A stretch of 64,000 nucleotides of DNA from Pseudomonadota bacterium. GTDB taxonomy: Bacteria > Pseudomonadota > Alphaproteobacteria > Azospirillales > Azospirillaceae. Location: the NCBI GenBank assembly GCA_023423695.1, contig JAFAFA010000080.1:18323-82322 (forward strand), read 5' to 3'. Under the pieces are notes generated by a model, which was not told the origin of the DNA, did not search any database, and saw only the letters and a program-made list of their open reading frames with translations. Shown here in pieces: positions 1-7,947 of this stretch (its first letter is position 1; every line of letters begins with the position of its first letter). The position numbers and the translations under genes were made by a program.

Positions 1-1
1 G

Positions 2-388
2 CTGATCGATTGCCATTCGATGCCGTCGGCCAGCACCGCCGCCAGCGCGAAAGGCGGCGGGCGGGGCGGCAACCATCCCGAGATCGTGCTGGGCGACTGT
101 TACGGCAACGCCTGCGCGCCTGCGGTGATCGATGCGGCGGAGGAGTTCCTGCGCGGGCTCGGCTATGCCGTCAGCCGCAACAATCCCTATGCCGGCGGCT
201 ACACCACCCGCCATTACGGACGGCCGCGCCAAGGCATCCACGCCCTGCAGATCGAGATCGCCCGCGACCTCTATATGGACGAGGCGGCCCTGACCCGCCT
301 GCCCTACCTGAACGTTCTGGCCCGCCACATGACCGAACTGGTCGACACGCTGGGCCTGCTGCCGCCCCACGGCCTGGGACCGCGCTGA
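2..388 (+). CDS. N-formylglutamate amidohydrolase, C-terminal part (5' end outside window)
   Basis: The reading frame is open from the first bases and continues to a TGA at 386-388, so only about the last 128 residues are seen. It starts with the family hallmark LIDCHSMPS, followed by GDCYGNAC, a NNPYAGGYTTRHYG stretch and HALQIEIARDLYMD. These are the conserved blocks of the N-formylglutamate amidohydrolase family (HutG type), which hydrolyses N-formyl-L-glutamate, or related N-acyl amino acids, to the free amino acid in the cytoplasm, often at the end of histidine breakdown. No hut neighbours are visible, so the true substrate is open. An internal ATG at 20 is not the start because the conserved motif lies before it. 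Confidence 0.88.
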   Translation: MIDCHSMPSASTAASAKGGGRGGNHPEIVLGDCYGNACAPAVIDAAEEFLRGLGYAVSRNNPYAGGYTTRHYGRPRQGIHALQIEIARDLYMDEAALTRLPYLNVLARHMTELVDTLGLLPPHGLGPR

Positions 389-519
389 CACCGCGGATCC
401 CGCATCTGCGATTTTAAGGGCCGCTTTGAGGGCATTGCCCCGTCCCTGCCACAGTTTCCCGCTATCGCCTCAAAGGCCAAGCTTCCGCTTGAAACCGCAC
501 CGCGGCCCTGGCTTCGCGC

Positions 520-550
520 AAAAAAAGGGCCGCGGGCGAACCCGCGGCCT
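520..550 (-). terminator. Rho-independent terminator, minus strand
   Basis: A perfect 9-bp stem (528-536 pairs with 541-549) closes a four-base loop that reads UUCG in the minus-strand RNA. On that strand the stem is followed by one C and seven T (526 down to 520). The plus-strand tail is not T-rich, so the signal is directional. No minus-strand protein gene precedes it. Confidence 0.75.
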
Positions 551-660
551 TCAGTCTAGGGAGGAAACGCCCAAGAAGTGCGTTACGCCAACGTCCACGC
601 CGAGGCGCGACCGTTGTCGCACTGCACAATATGAACGCGCCCCCGGCCGGCTTCAAGAGC
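520..660 (-). ncRNA. candidate small RNA with anti-Shine-Dalgarno motif
   Basis: The terminator at 520-550 has no protein gene upstream on its strand, which suggests it ends a non-coding transcript. Just before the stem the minus strand reads TTTCCTCCC (complement of the GGGAGG at 559-564), an anti-Shine-Dalgarno motif of the kind found in exposed loops of several alphaproteobacterial trans-acting sRNAs. The 5' end is not defined by sequence; 660 is only a guess. It could instead be the 3' end of a longer transcript. Confidence 0.3.
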
Positions 661-738
661 AAAAAGAATTTCTCATGCATTTCATCACGTTACCCCGCAA
701 CAGCAGTATCGCGAATCGGATAGAGGCCAGAGACGTTC

Positions 739-751
739 GCTGCATTGCAGC
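739..751. promoter_or_regulatory. CTGC-N3-GCAG palindrome, PhaR-like operator candidate
   Basis: A perfect 13-base palindrome contains CTGC-ATT-GCAG. Operators of PhaR, the polyhydroxybutyrate-responsive repressor of alphaproteobacteria, are described as TGC-rich with this half-site arrangement. A second TGC-rich stretch lies at about 615-630. The next gene is otsA, 203 bases downstream. Binding is inferred from the motif only. Confidence 0.3.
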
Positions 752-953
752 ATGACCCTTCGTGCAAGGGCATGATCGAAGGAATAGGAGACGGCCGGAC
801 CTTGGGACCGGTGTCTTGAGCTTGACGGCCCACTCCCGGAACCAAGCCCGCCGACGGTCGTTTCAGAGTGGTCCAATGCCGGGTCTCCGCCGAGGCGGTC
901 CGGTTTGCGGGCTGCGGAACGCCCTGCCGGCGGCCAATAAGGAGAAGAAGATT

Positions 954-2363
954 GTGAGCAGGCTCGTCGTCGTATCCAACAGGGTGGCCCTGATGGAAGA
1001 GGGCAAACAGGCGGCCGGCGGCCTCGCCGTCGCCATCCTGGCGGCCCTGAAGAAGACCGGAGGCATCTGGTTCGGCTGGAGCGGGAATGTCGTCGACGGC
1101 GAGTCCCAGGCCGAACCGACCCGGACCGATGCCGGGAAACTGACCTACGCCACCCTCGATCTCGGCCGCCGCGACCATGAGGAATATTACAACGGCTTCG
1201 CCAACCAGACCTTATGGCCGCTGTTCCATTACCGGCTGGGCCTGATCTCGGTGAACCGGCGGACGCGCGAGGGGTATGAACGGGTCAACGCCTATTTCGC
1301 CGACAAGCTGGAGCCGCTGCTGCGCCCGGACGACATGATCTGGGTCCACGACTATCACCTGATCCCCTTCGGCGACGAACTGCGCCGCCGCGGCTGTTCG
1401 CAACGCATGGGCTTCTTCCTGCACACGCCCTTCCCGCCGCCGGAACTGCTGACCGCCCTGCCCAACCACCGCGACCTGATCCGCGAGCTGTGCGCCTATG
1501 ATCTGGTCGGCTTCCACACCGCCACCGACCTGCGCGGCTTCTGCGACTACATCCGCACCGAGACCGACGGCACGGTGGAGCAGCGCGGCGCCTATGGCAG
1601 CGCCATGATCCGCGCCTTCGGCCGCACCCTGATGGCGAAGGTCTTCCCCATCAGCATCGACACCGAGGCGCTGGAAAGCCTCGCCCGCACCGCCGGCCGC
1701 TCGCGCCAGGCCGAACGGCTGCGCGAGAGCCTGGTCGGCCGCCGGCTGATCATCGGCGTCGACCGGCTCGATTATTCCAAGGGCCTGCCGCAGCGCTTCG
1801 CCGCCTTCGAACAGCTTCTGGAAAGCTACCCGGAGCATTGCAACCGCGTGTCCTTCCTGCAGGTCGCCCCGCCGAGCCGCGAGGACGTGCCGGAATACAT
1901 CGCCATCCGCCGCGAGCTGTCGGAGATGGCCGGCCGGATCAACGGCCGCTTCGCCGAGTTCGACTGGCAGCCGATCCGCTACCTGAACCGCAGTTTCGGC
2001 CAGCGCGTGCTGGCGGGCTTCTACCGGCTGGCGAATGTGGGTCTGGTCACGCCGCTGCGCGACGGCATGAATCTGGTCGCCAAGGAGTATGTCGCCTGCC
2101 AGGACGCCGACAATCCGGGCGTCCTGGTGCTGTCGCAGTTCGCCGGAGCCGCCCACGAGATGGCAGAGGCGCTGATCGTCAACCCTTTCGACATCGAGGG
2201 CGTCGGCGACGCGCTGCAGCGGGCGCTGACCATGCCGCTGGGCGAGCGCAAGGAACGCCACACCGCCCTGATGCGGACGCTGCGGCGGCACGACATCAGC
2301 TGGTGGCGTGAAAGCTATGTGGACGCGCTGACCCGCGCACCGTATGACTTTCCGGTCACCTGA
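954..2363 (+). CDS. otsA: trehalose-6-phosphate synthase OtsA
   Basis: This glycosyltransferase family 20 enzyme makes trehalose 6-phosphate from UDP-glucose and glucose 6-phosphate in the cytoplasm, the first step of the osmoprotectant pathway. The 469-residue product tracks the well-known enterobacterial protein almost end to end: SRLVVVSNRV at the N-terminus, the GGLAV nucleotide-sugar loop, FFLHTPFPPPELL, VDRLDYSKGLPQR, and the TPLRDGMNLVAKEY block near the C-terminus. I chose the GTG at 954 because GGAGAAG sits just upstream and the protein then begins exactly like its homologues; a longer in-frame start at 762 would add an unlikely Arg-rich leader. glk follows after 30 bases. The phosphatase gene otsB is not in the window. 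Confidence 0.95.
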   Translation: MSRLVVVSNRVALMEEGKQAAGGLAVAILAALKKTGGIWFGWSGNVVDGESQAEPTRTDAGKLTYATLDLGRRDHEEYYNGFANQTLWPLFHYRLGLISVNRRTREGYERVNAYFADKLEPLLRPDDMIWVHDYHLIPFGDELRRRGCSQRMGFFLHTPFPPPELLTALPNHRDLIRELCAYDLVGFHTATDLRGFCDYIRTETDGTVEQRGAYGSAMIRAFGRTLMAKVFPISIDTEALESLARTAGRSRQAERLRESLVGRRLIIGVDRLDYSKGLPQRFAAFEQLLESYPEHCNRVSFLQVAPPSREDVPEYIAIRRELSEMAGRINGRFAEFDWQPIRYLNRSFGQRVLAGFYRLANVGLVTPLRDGMNLVAKEYVACQDADNPGVLVLSQFAGAAHEMAEALIVNPFDIEGVGDALQRALTMPLGERKERHTALMRTLRRHDISWWRESYVDALTRAPYDFPVT

Positions 2364-2393
2364 GCATCCGCCCTCCATCCCAGATCCGGATCC

Positions 2394-3398
2394 ATGGCCG
2401 CCGACCTCACCCCCGCCGCTCCCGGCACCGCCGCCTCTCCCATCCTGGTCGCCGACATCGGCGCCACCAACGCGCGCTTCGGCCTGATCGACGGCCGGAT
2501 GGTGCGCGAGGCGCGGGTGCTGCGCTGCGCCGACTACGCCTCGATCGAGGATGCGGCCACCGCCTACCTGTCGGCGGTCGGGCTGGCGGCGCCCGGCACG
2601 CCGGGCCGGCCGCGGCGCGGCGCCTTCGCGGTGGCGGGGCCTGTCACCGGCGACCACATCGCCATGACCAATCTGGTCTGGCAGTTCTCCGTCGGCCGGG
2701 TACGCGACGCCCTGGGGCTGGAGGGGCTGGTCGTCATCAACGACTTCACCGCCGTCGCCCTGTCGGTGCCGCGTCTGGCCGAGGATGATCGCCGGCAGGT
2801 CGGCGAGGGGACTCCGCAGCCGGGTGCCGTCGTCGCCGTGCTGGGGCCGGGCAGCGGGCTGGGCGTTTCGGGGCTGGTGCCGGGGGCGAATGGCCGCTGG
2901 ACCGCGCTGTCGGGCGAGGGCGGCCATGTCACCATGGCGCCGATCAGCGACCGCGAGAGCGCCGTGCTGGGCCAGCTGCGCAAGGGCTTCGACCATGTCT
3001 CGGCCGAGCGGGTGCTGTCCGGCCCGGGCCTCGTCAACCTTTACAATGCCCTGTCGATTCTGGACGGGCGCGAACCGGCGGCCCTCACCCCCGCCCAGAT
3101 CACCGACAACGCGCTGGCCGGAGCCGAGCCCCATTGCGTGGAGGCGGTGGAGATGTTCTGCGCCATGCTGGGGACCGTCGCCGGCAACCTCGCCTTGACG
3201 CTGGGCGCGCGGGGCGGCGTCTACATCGCCGGCGGCATCGTGCCCAGGCTGGGGGCGCTGTTCGCCCATTCCCGCTTCCGCAAGCGTTTTGCCGAAAAGG
3301 GCCGCATGCGCGACTTCCTGGCCCCGATTCCCACCTATGTCGTCACCCACGAGCTGCCGGCCTTCCTGGGCCTCGCCGAGGCCGCAGGGGCGGAGTGA
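2394..3398 (+). CDS. glk: glucokinase
   Basis: Phosphorylates glucose to glucose 6-phosphate with ATP in the cytoplasm. The 334 residues match the bacterial Glk family (about 320 residues): the phosphate-binding loop VADIGATNARFGL near residue 20, the AVAGPVTGDHIAMTN sugar-site segment, the second glycine-rich block LGPGSGLGVSGL, and SGEGGHVTMAP, where the glutamate and histidine contact glucose. It lies 30 bases after otsA and is probably co-transcribed with it. That pairing is logical because glucose 6-phosphate is the acceptor used by OtsA, and trehalose breakdown returns glucose. A short Ala/Pro-rich N-terminal extension precedes the first conserved block. Confidence 0.94.
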   Translation: MAADLTPAAPGTAASPILVADIGATNARFGLIDGRMVREARVLRCADYASIEDAATAYLSAVGLAAPGTPGRPRRGAFAVAGPVTGDHIAMTNLVWQFSVGRVRDALGLEGLVVINDFTAVALSVPRLAEDDRRQVGEGTPQPGAVVAVLGPGSGLGVSGLVPGANGRWTALSGEGGHVTMAPISDRESAVLGQLRKGFDHVSAERVLSGPGLVNLYNALSILDGREPAALTPAQITDNALAGAEPHCVEAVEMFCAMLGTVAGNLALTLGARGGVYIAGGIVPRLGALFAHSRFRKRFAEKGRMRDFLAPIPTYVVTHELPAFLGLAEAAGAE

Positions 3399-3569
3399 GC
3401 GCCGCGCCAGGGGAGCAAAGGAGGGTGCGGCGTATCGCGCCTCCATCGGTGGTTGCCCCTATTGCGCCACTTGTTGCTTGAACCGGTGGGATCGCCCCCA
3501 CATGGTTGTTCCGATCCCTTTGCGGATCCGATCGGAACGCCATCCCACCGGAAGCCCCCAGTAAAAGCC

Positions 3570-3962
3570 ATGTCCACCGACCTTCGTGTCCGCTTCATGC
3601 ACCCGTCGGGCGCCATCGGCCCCGGCAAGATCGCGCTGCTGGAAGCCATCGACCGCACCGGCTCCATCTCCGCCGCGGCGCGGTCGCTGGACATGACCTT
3701 CCGGCGCGCCTGGTTCCTGGTGGAGACGATGAACACCGCCTTCCGCGAGCCGGTGATCCGCACCAGCGTCGGCGGCCGCGAGGGCGGCGGGGCCGGCCTG
3801 ACTCCGCTGGGGCAGGAGGTGGTCGCCCGCTACCGCCGCATGCAGGAGGATGCCCACAAGGCCGCCGAGCCGCACCTGCGCTGGCTGGACGAGATGCTGA
3901 AGGAAGAACAGGCCGAGGACCGGCAGCCCGAAGACGAGGGCAGGACCCCGCCGGCCGGCTGA
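3570..3962 (+). CDS. ModE N-terminal/LysR-type winged HTH protein
   Basis: A 130-residue protein made almost only of a winged helix-turn-helix. IALLEAIDRTGSISAAARSL followed by DMTFRRAWFLVETMN is the signature of the ModE N-terminal domain and LysR HTH class. It lacks the molybdate-binding (TOBE) domains of full ModE, so it belongs to the short COG2005-like group found beside molybdenum or metal genes in many proteobacteria. The C-terminus is a charged tail rich in Glu, Asp and Pro. The ATG at 3570 gives the usual start just before the domain. Neighbours give no target; nap, which needs molybdenum, is 11 kb away. Confidence 0.8.
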   Translation: MSTDLRVRFMHPSGAIGPGKIALLEAIDRTGSISAAARSLDMTFRRAWFLVETMNTAFREPVIRTSVGGREGGGAGLTPLGQEVVARYRRMQEDAHKAAEPHLRWLDEMLKEEQAEDRQPEDEGRTPPAG

Positions 3963-4268
3963 CCGTTCGATTTGCGAGCCAAGTCATCGGCTTGGCCGCA
4001 TCAAGTTATCGGCAAAGACCACCGAAACATTGCAGCTGGTTTTTTCTTCCATGCGCGCGGTGCAGCCCTGGGCAACGGGAAGCCCGGTGGTGCGGCGGGG
4101 CGCCGCACCGTACATAATGGTTCCGTTGCAGCTTGGCCCCAGCGTGGCCGACCGGCAACAGATGCTCTTTCCAGGACGCCTTCCGCCTTCTTCCGAACGG
4201 GCCGCTTCAGCGGCGCCGTGCGGCATCCTTGCGCCCTTCAGCCACCGCCCTCCCGAGCCACCGCCGCC
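3963..4268. other. 306-base intergenic region
   Basis: No gene is visible. It contains an 8-bp perfect inverted repeat (4089-4096 with 4102-4109) next to CATAAT at 4113-4118, which could be a -10 element with an overlapping operator for the membrane-protein gene at 4269. I see no matching -35 box, so this is only suggestive. Confidence 0.3.
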
Positions 4269-4844
4269 ATGCTGTCCCTCCCCCTGCCCGTCACCGCCGC
4301 CGATGCCTTCGGTGCGGCCGCCTTCGCCGGTTCGTGCCTGTGGCCGCTGATGAAGAAGCGCCGTGCCCTGCTGGCCGGGCAGGCGGCAGCCAACCTGATG
4401 TTCATCATCCACTATGTGCTTCTGGGCGCCCACACCGCGGCGGCGCTGTGCCTGCTGGTGGTGACGCAGGCCCTGGTGGCGATGCCGGAGGGGCGCAGCC
4501 GCTGGCAGACCGCGGCCTTCGCCGCCACGGTGCCGGCCATCGCGGCGATCGCCGTCCTCACCTGGTCGGGACTGCCCTCAGCGCTGTCCAGCCTGGGCAT
4601 CACCTTCTCCACGCTGGCGCGCTGGCAGTCGGACGCGGTGCGCATGCGCCTGCTGCTGCTGGTTGCCGGCGCCTTCTGGATCAGCCACAACGCGCTGGTG
4701 ATGTCGCCCTTCGGCATGGCGTCGGACCTCTTCAGCGCCGCCGCCAACCTGCTGCGCCTGCGCGGCGAGCGCCGCAAGGACGCTCCGCTGGCGGCCGCCA
4801 CGGCGAACGCCAATGCGACGCCGAAGGGTCTTGCCGCCGCCTGA
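4269..4844 (+). CDS. YgjV-family inner membrane protein
   Basis: A 191-residue protein with five to six hydrophobic segments, beginning DAFGAAAFAGSCLWPLMKKR and continuing with AGQAAANLMFIIHYVLLGAH, then alternating membrane helices and the segment FWISHNALVMSPFGM near the C-terminus. The SCLWPLMKKR, IHYVLLG and ISHN blocks resemble the Imp-YgjV family of bacterial inner membrane proteins, whose function is not known. I chose the ATG at 4269 because it immediately precedes the first membrane helix; the frame is open further upstream without family-like sequence. The C-terminal tail after the last helix is Ala-rich and probably disordered. Confidence 0.72.
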   Translation: MLSLPLPVTAADAFGAAAFAGSCLWPLMKKRRALLAGQAAANLMFIIHYVLLGAHTAAALCLLVVTQALVAMPEGRSRWQTAAFAATVPAIAAIAVLTWSGLPSALSSLGITFSTLARWQSDAVRMRLLLLVAGAFWISHNALVMSPFGMASDLFSAAANLLRLRGERRKDAPLAAATANANATPKGLAAA

Positions 4845-5039
4845 CGACAGCGGCTCAGAGCTGCCTCGCATGACCGGGCTAATGCCTCCGGATGGGTCCC
4901 GCCTGTCCGGAGGCGGTCGAATTGGGCACTGGCGCACCGGCACGCTCCCGCCTAAAAGGAGCCAGATGCGCCGCAGGGCGCAGTGCAACAAGGCGCCTCG
5001 CGGCGCCCCGCCACGGCAGCGACGAAGGGCAGCCCATTC

Positions 5040-5618
5040 ATGCTGAAGCGTCTCTACGACTGGACCATGGCCAAGGCCGCGTCGAAGGATTCGACCAAGT
5101 GGCTGGCCGGGGTGTCCTTCGCCGAAAGCTCATTCTTCCCGCTGCCGCCGGACCTGCTGCTGGTGCCGATGGTCATCGCCAACCGCAAGGCGGCCTGGAA
5201 GCTGGCGACGATCTGCACGCTGGCCTCGGTGGTCGGCGGCGTCGCCGGCTACATGATCGGCTATTTCCTGTACGAGACCATCGGCCGCTGGGTGATCGAG
5301 TTCTACCACCTGACCGACAAGTTCGAGCAGCTGCGCCAGACCTTCGTCGAGTACGGGGCGGAGATCCTGATCATCAAGGGCATGACGCCCATCCCCTACA
5401 AGCTGCTGACCATCACCGCAGGTGTCGCGCATCTGCCGCTGTGGGTGTTCATCGGCGCCTCGATCATCTCGCGGTCGATGCGCTTCTATCTGGTCGCAGC
5501 GCTGCTGTACTTCTTCGGCCCGCCGATCCGCGCCTTCATCGAGAAGCGTTTGACGCTCGTCACCAGTGTGTTCGCGGTGGCGCTGATCGGCGGCTTCCTG
5601 GTGGTGAAGCTGCTGTAA
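5040..5618 (+). CDS. YqaA/DedA-family (VTT domain) membrane protein
   Basis: A 192-residue integral membrane protein. It has the SNARE-associated (VTT/DedA) domain layout: FAESSFFPLPPDLLLVPMV near residue 30, a helix with GGVAGYMIGYFL, and IIKGMTPIPYKLLTITAGVA, the re-entrant Pro-Pro region typical of the YqaA branch. DedA-type proteins support envelope integrity and lipid carrier flipping; for YqaA members the substrate is not established. The ATG at 5040 begins directly before the conserved MLKRLYDW sequence. It stands between the YgjV-type gene and a SpoU methylase on the same strand, with only 33 bases to the latter. Confidence 0.85.
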   Translation: MLKRLYDWTMAKAASKDSTKWLAGVSFAESSFFPLPPDLLLVPMVIANRKAAWKLATICTLASVVGGVAGYMIGYFLYETIGRWVIEFYHLTDKFEQLRQTFVEYGAEILIIKGMTPIPYKLLTITAGVAHLPLWVFIGASIISRSMRFYLVAALLYFFGPPIRAFIEKRLTLVTSVFAVALIGGFLVVKLL

Positions 5619-5651
5619 CCCGCCGCCCTATTTCAGACAGACAGGACCTCC

Positions 5652-6503
5652 ATGCCTCCGCGCGGGCGCCCGCCCCATCCCAGCCGCGCCCGCCCCCGGA
5701 CCGCCGCCGCCGCCTCTATTCCCGCCGCCGAGCCCGCCGAATCGCGCAAGCTGTTCCGCGTCGCCGGGCTGGCTGCCGTCTCCGCCCTGTTCGCCCATGA
5801 GCCGGAGCGGGTCGAGCGCCTGTTCTTCGACGAGCGGCTGAAACCGGCGGTCGGGGCCTTCTGCAAGGCGATGGCGGCCGCCCGCAAGCCCTACCGTATG
5901 GTGGAGGGCGAGGAGCTGGCGAAGGTCGCCGGCACCGTCCTGCATGGCGGGGTGGTGGCGCTGATGGCGCCGCGCAGCGTGCCGCTGTTCGATCCGGAGG
6001 TCGCGCGCCGCGCCGGGGAACCGCTGCTGATCCTCGACGGCGTCGGCAATCCGCACAATCTGGGCGCCATCCTGCGCACCGCCGCCTTCTTCGGCCTGCC
6101 GCGAGTCCTGGTCTCCGACCATCCCGGCCAGGCCCTGCCCTCGGAGGCCGCCTACCGCGTGGCGGAGGGCGGGTTCGAGTGGGTGACGCTGGAACGCGCC
6201 CCCGCCCTGCCCGCCCTGCTGAAGCGGCTGCGCACCAGCCACCGGGTCTTCGGCACGGCGCTGGACCAGTCGCGCCCGACCGTCGATGCCGGGGCTCTGA
6301 CCGGCTGGCGCGGCCTCGCCAATTCCAAGATGCAGAATACCAAACCGCCCGCCGTCATCCTGGGCAACGAGGAGGATGGCATCCCGCCGGCCACGCTCGC
6401 GGCCTGCGAGGCGGTGCTGACCATCCCCGGCAGCGGGCGCGTCCAGTCGCTGAACGTCGCCGCCACCGCCGCCATCCTCATCCACGCCCTGGCGACGGGC
6501 TGA
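5652..6503 (+). CDS. SpoU/TrmH-family RNA 2'-O-methyltransferase
   Basis: Transfers a methyl group from S-adenosylmethionine to a ribose 2'-OH in rRNA or tRNA. The 283-residue protein shows the three SPOUT motifs in order: LDGVGNPHNLGAILRTAAFF around residue 125, VILGNEEDGI near 235 and IPGSGRVQSLNVAATAAIL near 260, which form the trefoil knot and the active site. An N-terminal substrate-binding domain (residues about 30-110) precedes it and carries LFFDERL and HGGVVAL. The first 30 residues are Arg/Pro/Ala-rich and basic. AGGACC ahead of the ATG at 5652 supports the start. The exact RNA target cannot be told from sequence. Confidence 0.9.
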   Translation: MPPRGRPPHPSRARPRTAAAASIPAAEPAESRKLFRVAGLAAVSALFAHEPERVERLFFDERLKPAVGAFCKAMAAARKPYRMVEGEELAKVAGTVLHGGVVALMAPRSVPLFDPEVARRAGEPLLILDGVGNPHNLGAILRTAAFFGLPRVLVSDHPGQALPSEAAYRVAEGGFEWVTLERAPALPALLKRLRTSHRVFGTALDQSRPTVDAGALTGWRGLANSKMQNTKPPAVILGNEEDGIPPATLAACEAVLTIPGSGRVQSLNVAATAAILIHALATG

Positions 6504-6511
6504 AGGCCCGC

Positions 6512-6970
6512 TTACCCGAGCATCAGGATCAGCACCACCGCAACCGCGGCGACCGACGCCAGCGGCAGCAGTTCAACGCCGTTGCGTGTCCAGGTCGGCG
6601 CGGCGTGGTGATGGCCCGCATGGCCGTTCGCGATGTCGTCGGCCCAGCCATGGCGCGACGGCACCGCACCCGGCGCCGAGACCGCCGGCGCCGCCGGGCT
6701 GGCCATGTCCACCACGCCGTCGCCACGACGGTACTCGCCGGCCTGCCGGGCCAGCGCCGGGTTGGGGCGGCCCTGCATCAGGCGGGAATCGTCCAGTTCG
6801 ACCTCGACACCGGCCGCCTCGACCCGCTCGATCACCGCGGCGGTTTCCTCCGGCGTCATGGTGTCCACGGGCAGGATGCCCCCCAGCGCCTCGGCGCTCA
6901 GGCGGTTGCCGTTGCGGCGGCCATGCTCGATCAGCGATTCGACGAGGCGATCGTCGGTGGTGCTCGCCAT
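6512..6970 (-). CDS. stand-alone sigma-70 region 1.1 domain protein with C-terminal membrane tail
   Basis: A 152-residue protein. Residues about 7-58 (LIEHGRRNGNRLSAEALGGI, then LPVDTMTPEETAAVIERVE and AAGVEVEL) resemble region 1.1 of primary sigma-70 factors, the autoinhibitory module that occupies the RNA polymerase channel before DNA. No sigma regions 1.2-4 follow. Instead there is a Pro/Ala/His-rich linker and a final hydrophobic run of about 18 residues, VELLPLASVAAVAVVLILML, which would be a C-terminal membrane anchor with the domain in the cytoplasm. AAAGGAG is well placed before the ATG. It ends convergently with the methylase gene. Function unknown; a decoy or membrane-linked polymerase contact is speculation. 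Confidence 0.75.
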   Translation of the reverse strand: MASTTDDRLVESLIEHGRRNGNRLSAEALGGILPVDTMTPEETAAVIERVEAAGVEVELDDSRLMQGRPNPALARQAGEYRRGDGVVDMASPAAPAVSAPGAVPSRHGWADDIANGHAGHHHAAPTWTRNGVELLPLASVAAVAVVLILMLG

Positions 6971-7151
6971 GGTGACTCTCCTTTCTCAAGTTCCTCCTGG
7001 CTCACAGGGTCAAACGCACGGAAACGCCCGAAGGTCCCCAAAACCGACGGGCAGGCATAGACAGCCGGTCCTGCGCCATCTTGCCGCGGCCGGGCCGCCA
7101 CCCGACATAAGGGGTCCCTCCAACGGATCGCTACTGATGGGAGACCCGACC

Positions 7152-7793
7152 ATGCTGGGGCATTTCATGCGCAAGCCGCCGACGCTGCCGACGCCGGAGG
7201 AGGCGCTGCCCGGCCGCGACCGACCCGTTCCGGTGCCCGACCAGCATCACGTCAACGGCCACCGCCTCGCACCGCCCTACCCGCCCGGACTGGAGGTCAT
7301 CGACCTCGGGCTCGGCTGTTTCTGGGGGGCTGAGCGCAAGTTCTGGCAGGTTCCCGGCGTCTGGGTGACCGCCGTCGGCTACCAGGGCGGCCACACCCCG
7401 AATCCGACCTATGAGGAGGTCTGCTCCGGCCGCACCGGTCACACCGAGGCGGTGCGCGTGGTCTACGACCCGGCCATGGTGACGGCCGAGGATCTGCTGC
7501 GCGTCTTCTGGGAATCGCACGACCCGACCCAGGGCATGCGCCAGGGCAACGACGTCGGCACACAGTACCGCTCGGCCGTCTACACCCACAGCCCCGCCCA
7601 GAAGGCGGCGGCGGAGGCGACGCTGGCCGCCTATCAGGACCGGCTGGCCCAGGCCGGATACGGCCCGATCACCACCGAGATCCGCGAGGCCCCGCCCTTC
7701 TACTTCGCGGAAGGCTACCACCAGCAGTATCTCGCCAAGAACCCCAACGGCTACTGCGGCCTAGGCGGCACCGGCGTCACCTGCGCGGCCTGA
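7152..7793 (+). CDS. msrA: peptide methionine sulfoxide reductase MsrA
   Basis: Reduces methionine-S-sulfoxide in proteins or free form, using thioredoxin. The 213-residue length equals the classic long MsrA. The catalytic cysteine lies in GCFWGAERKFW around residue 55; YQGGHTPNPTYEEVCSGRTG and FWESHDPTQGMRQGNDVGTQ are family blocks, and the C-terminal NPNGYCGLGGTGVTC holds the resolving cysteines. I chose ATG 7152 over the ATG at 7137 because GGGAGA lies 7 bases upstream of it and the protein then has the standard N-terminus. It diverges from the sigma 1.1 domain gene, with 181 bases between their starts. Confidence 0.95.
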   Translation: MLGHFMRKPPTLPTPEEALPGRDRPVPVPDQHHVNGHRLAPPYPPGLEVIDLGLGCFWGAERKFWQVPGVWVTAVGYQGGHTPNPTYEEVCSGRTGHTEAVRVVYDPAMVTAEDLLRVFWESHDPTQGMRQGNDVGTQYRSAVYTHSPAQKAAAEATLAAYQDRLAQAGYGPITTEIREAPPFYFAEGYHQQYLAKNPNGYCGLGGTGVTCAA

Positions 7794-7947
7794 TGAAGCC
7801 CCGGTAAAAGCCGGATTGCGGCACACCCGCCGGGCTTGGCCCTTGCGGTTGCGCCGCACCGGCCCTTGCGGGTATGGTTCCGGCGGCTCTTGAAAGCTCC
7901 GGCGGCGTTACCCCCGCCGGAGCGCCGCCCGTCCAGCTGCGATTGTC

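Larger units (their letters stand above)
389..953. other. 565-base non-coding stretch before otsA
   Basis: No convincing protein gene lies here. It holds a strong terminator that points to the minus strand (520-550), a candidate minus-strand small RNA, a TGC-rich segment near 615-630 and a perfect CTGC-N3-GCAG palindrome at 740-750. The last 200 bases should carry the otsA promoter, but I could not pick a clear -35/-10 pair. Confidence 0.6.

Noticed and set aside
578..634. 18-codon frame starting GTG after GGGAGG in the region before otsA
   Set aside because: Spacing of about 14 bases is too long, the product is tiny, and the GGGAGG is better explained as the complement of the minus-strand CCUCCC motif.
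1212..3446. Long minus-strand open frame across otsA and glk
   Set aside because: It is the mirror of two well-supported genes in high-GC DNA and encodes Gln/Arg/Gly-rich sequence with no domain.
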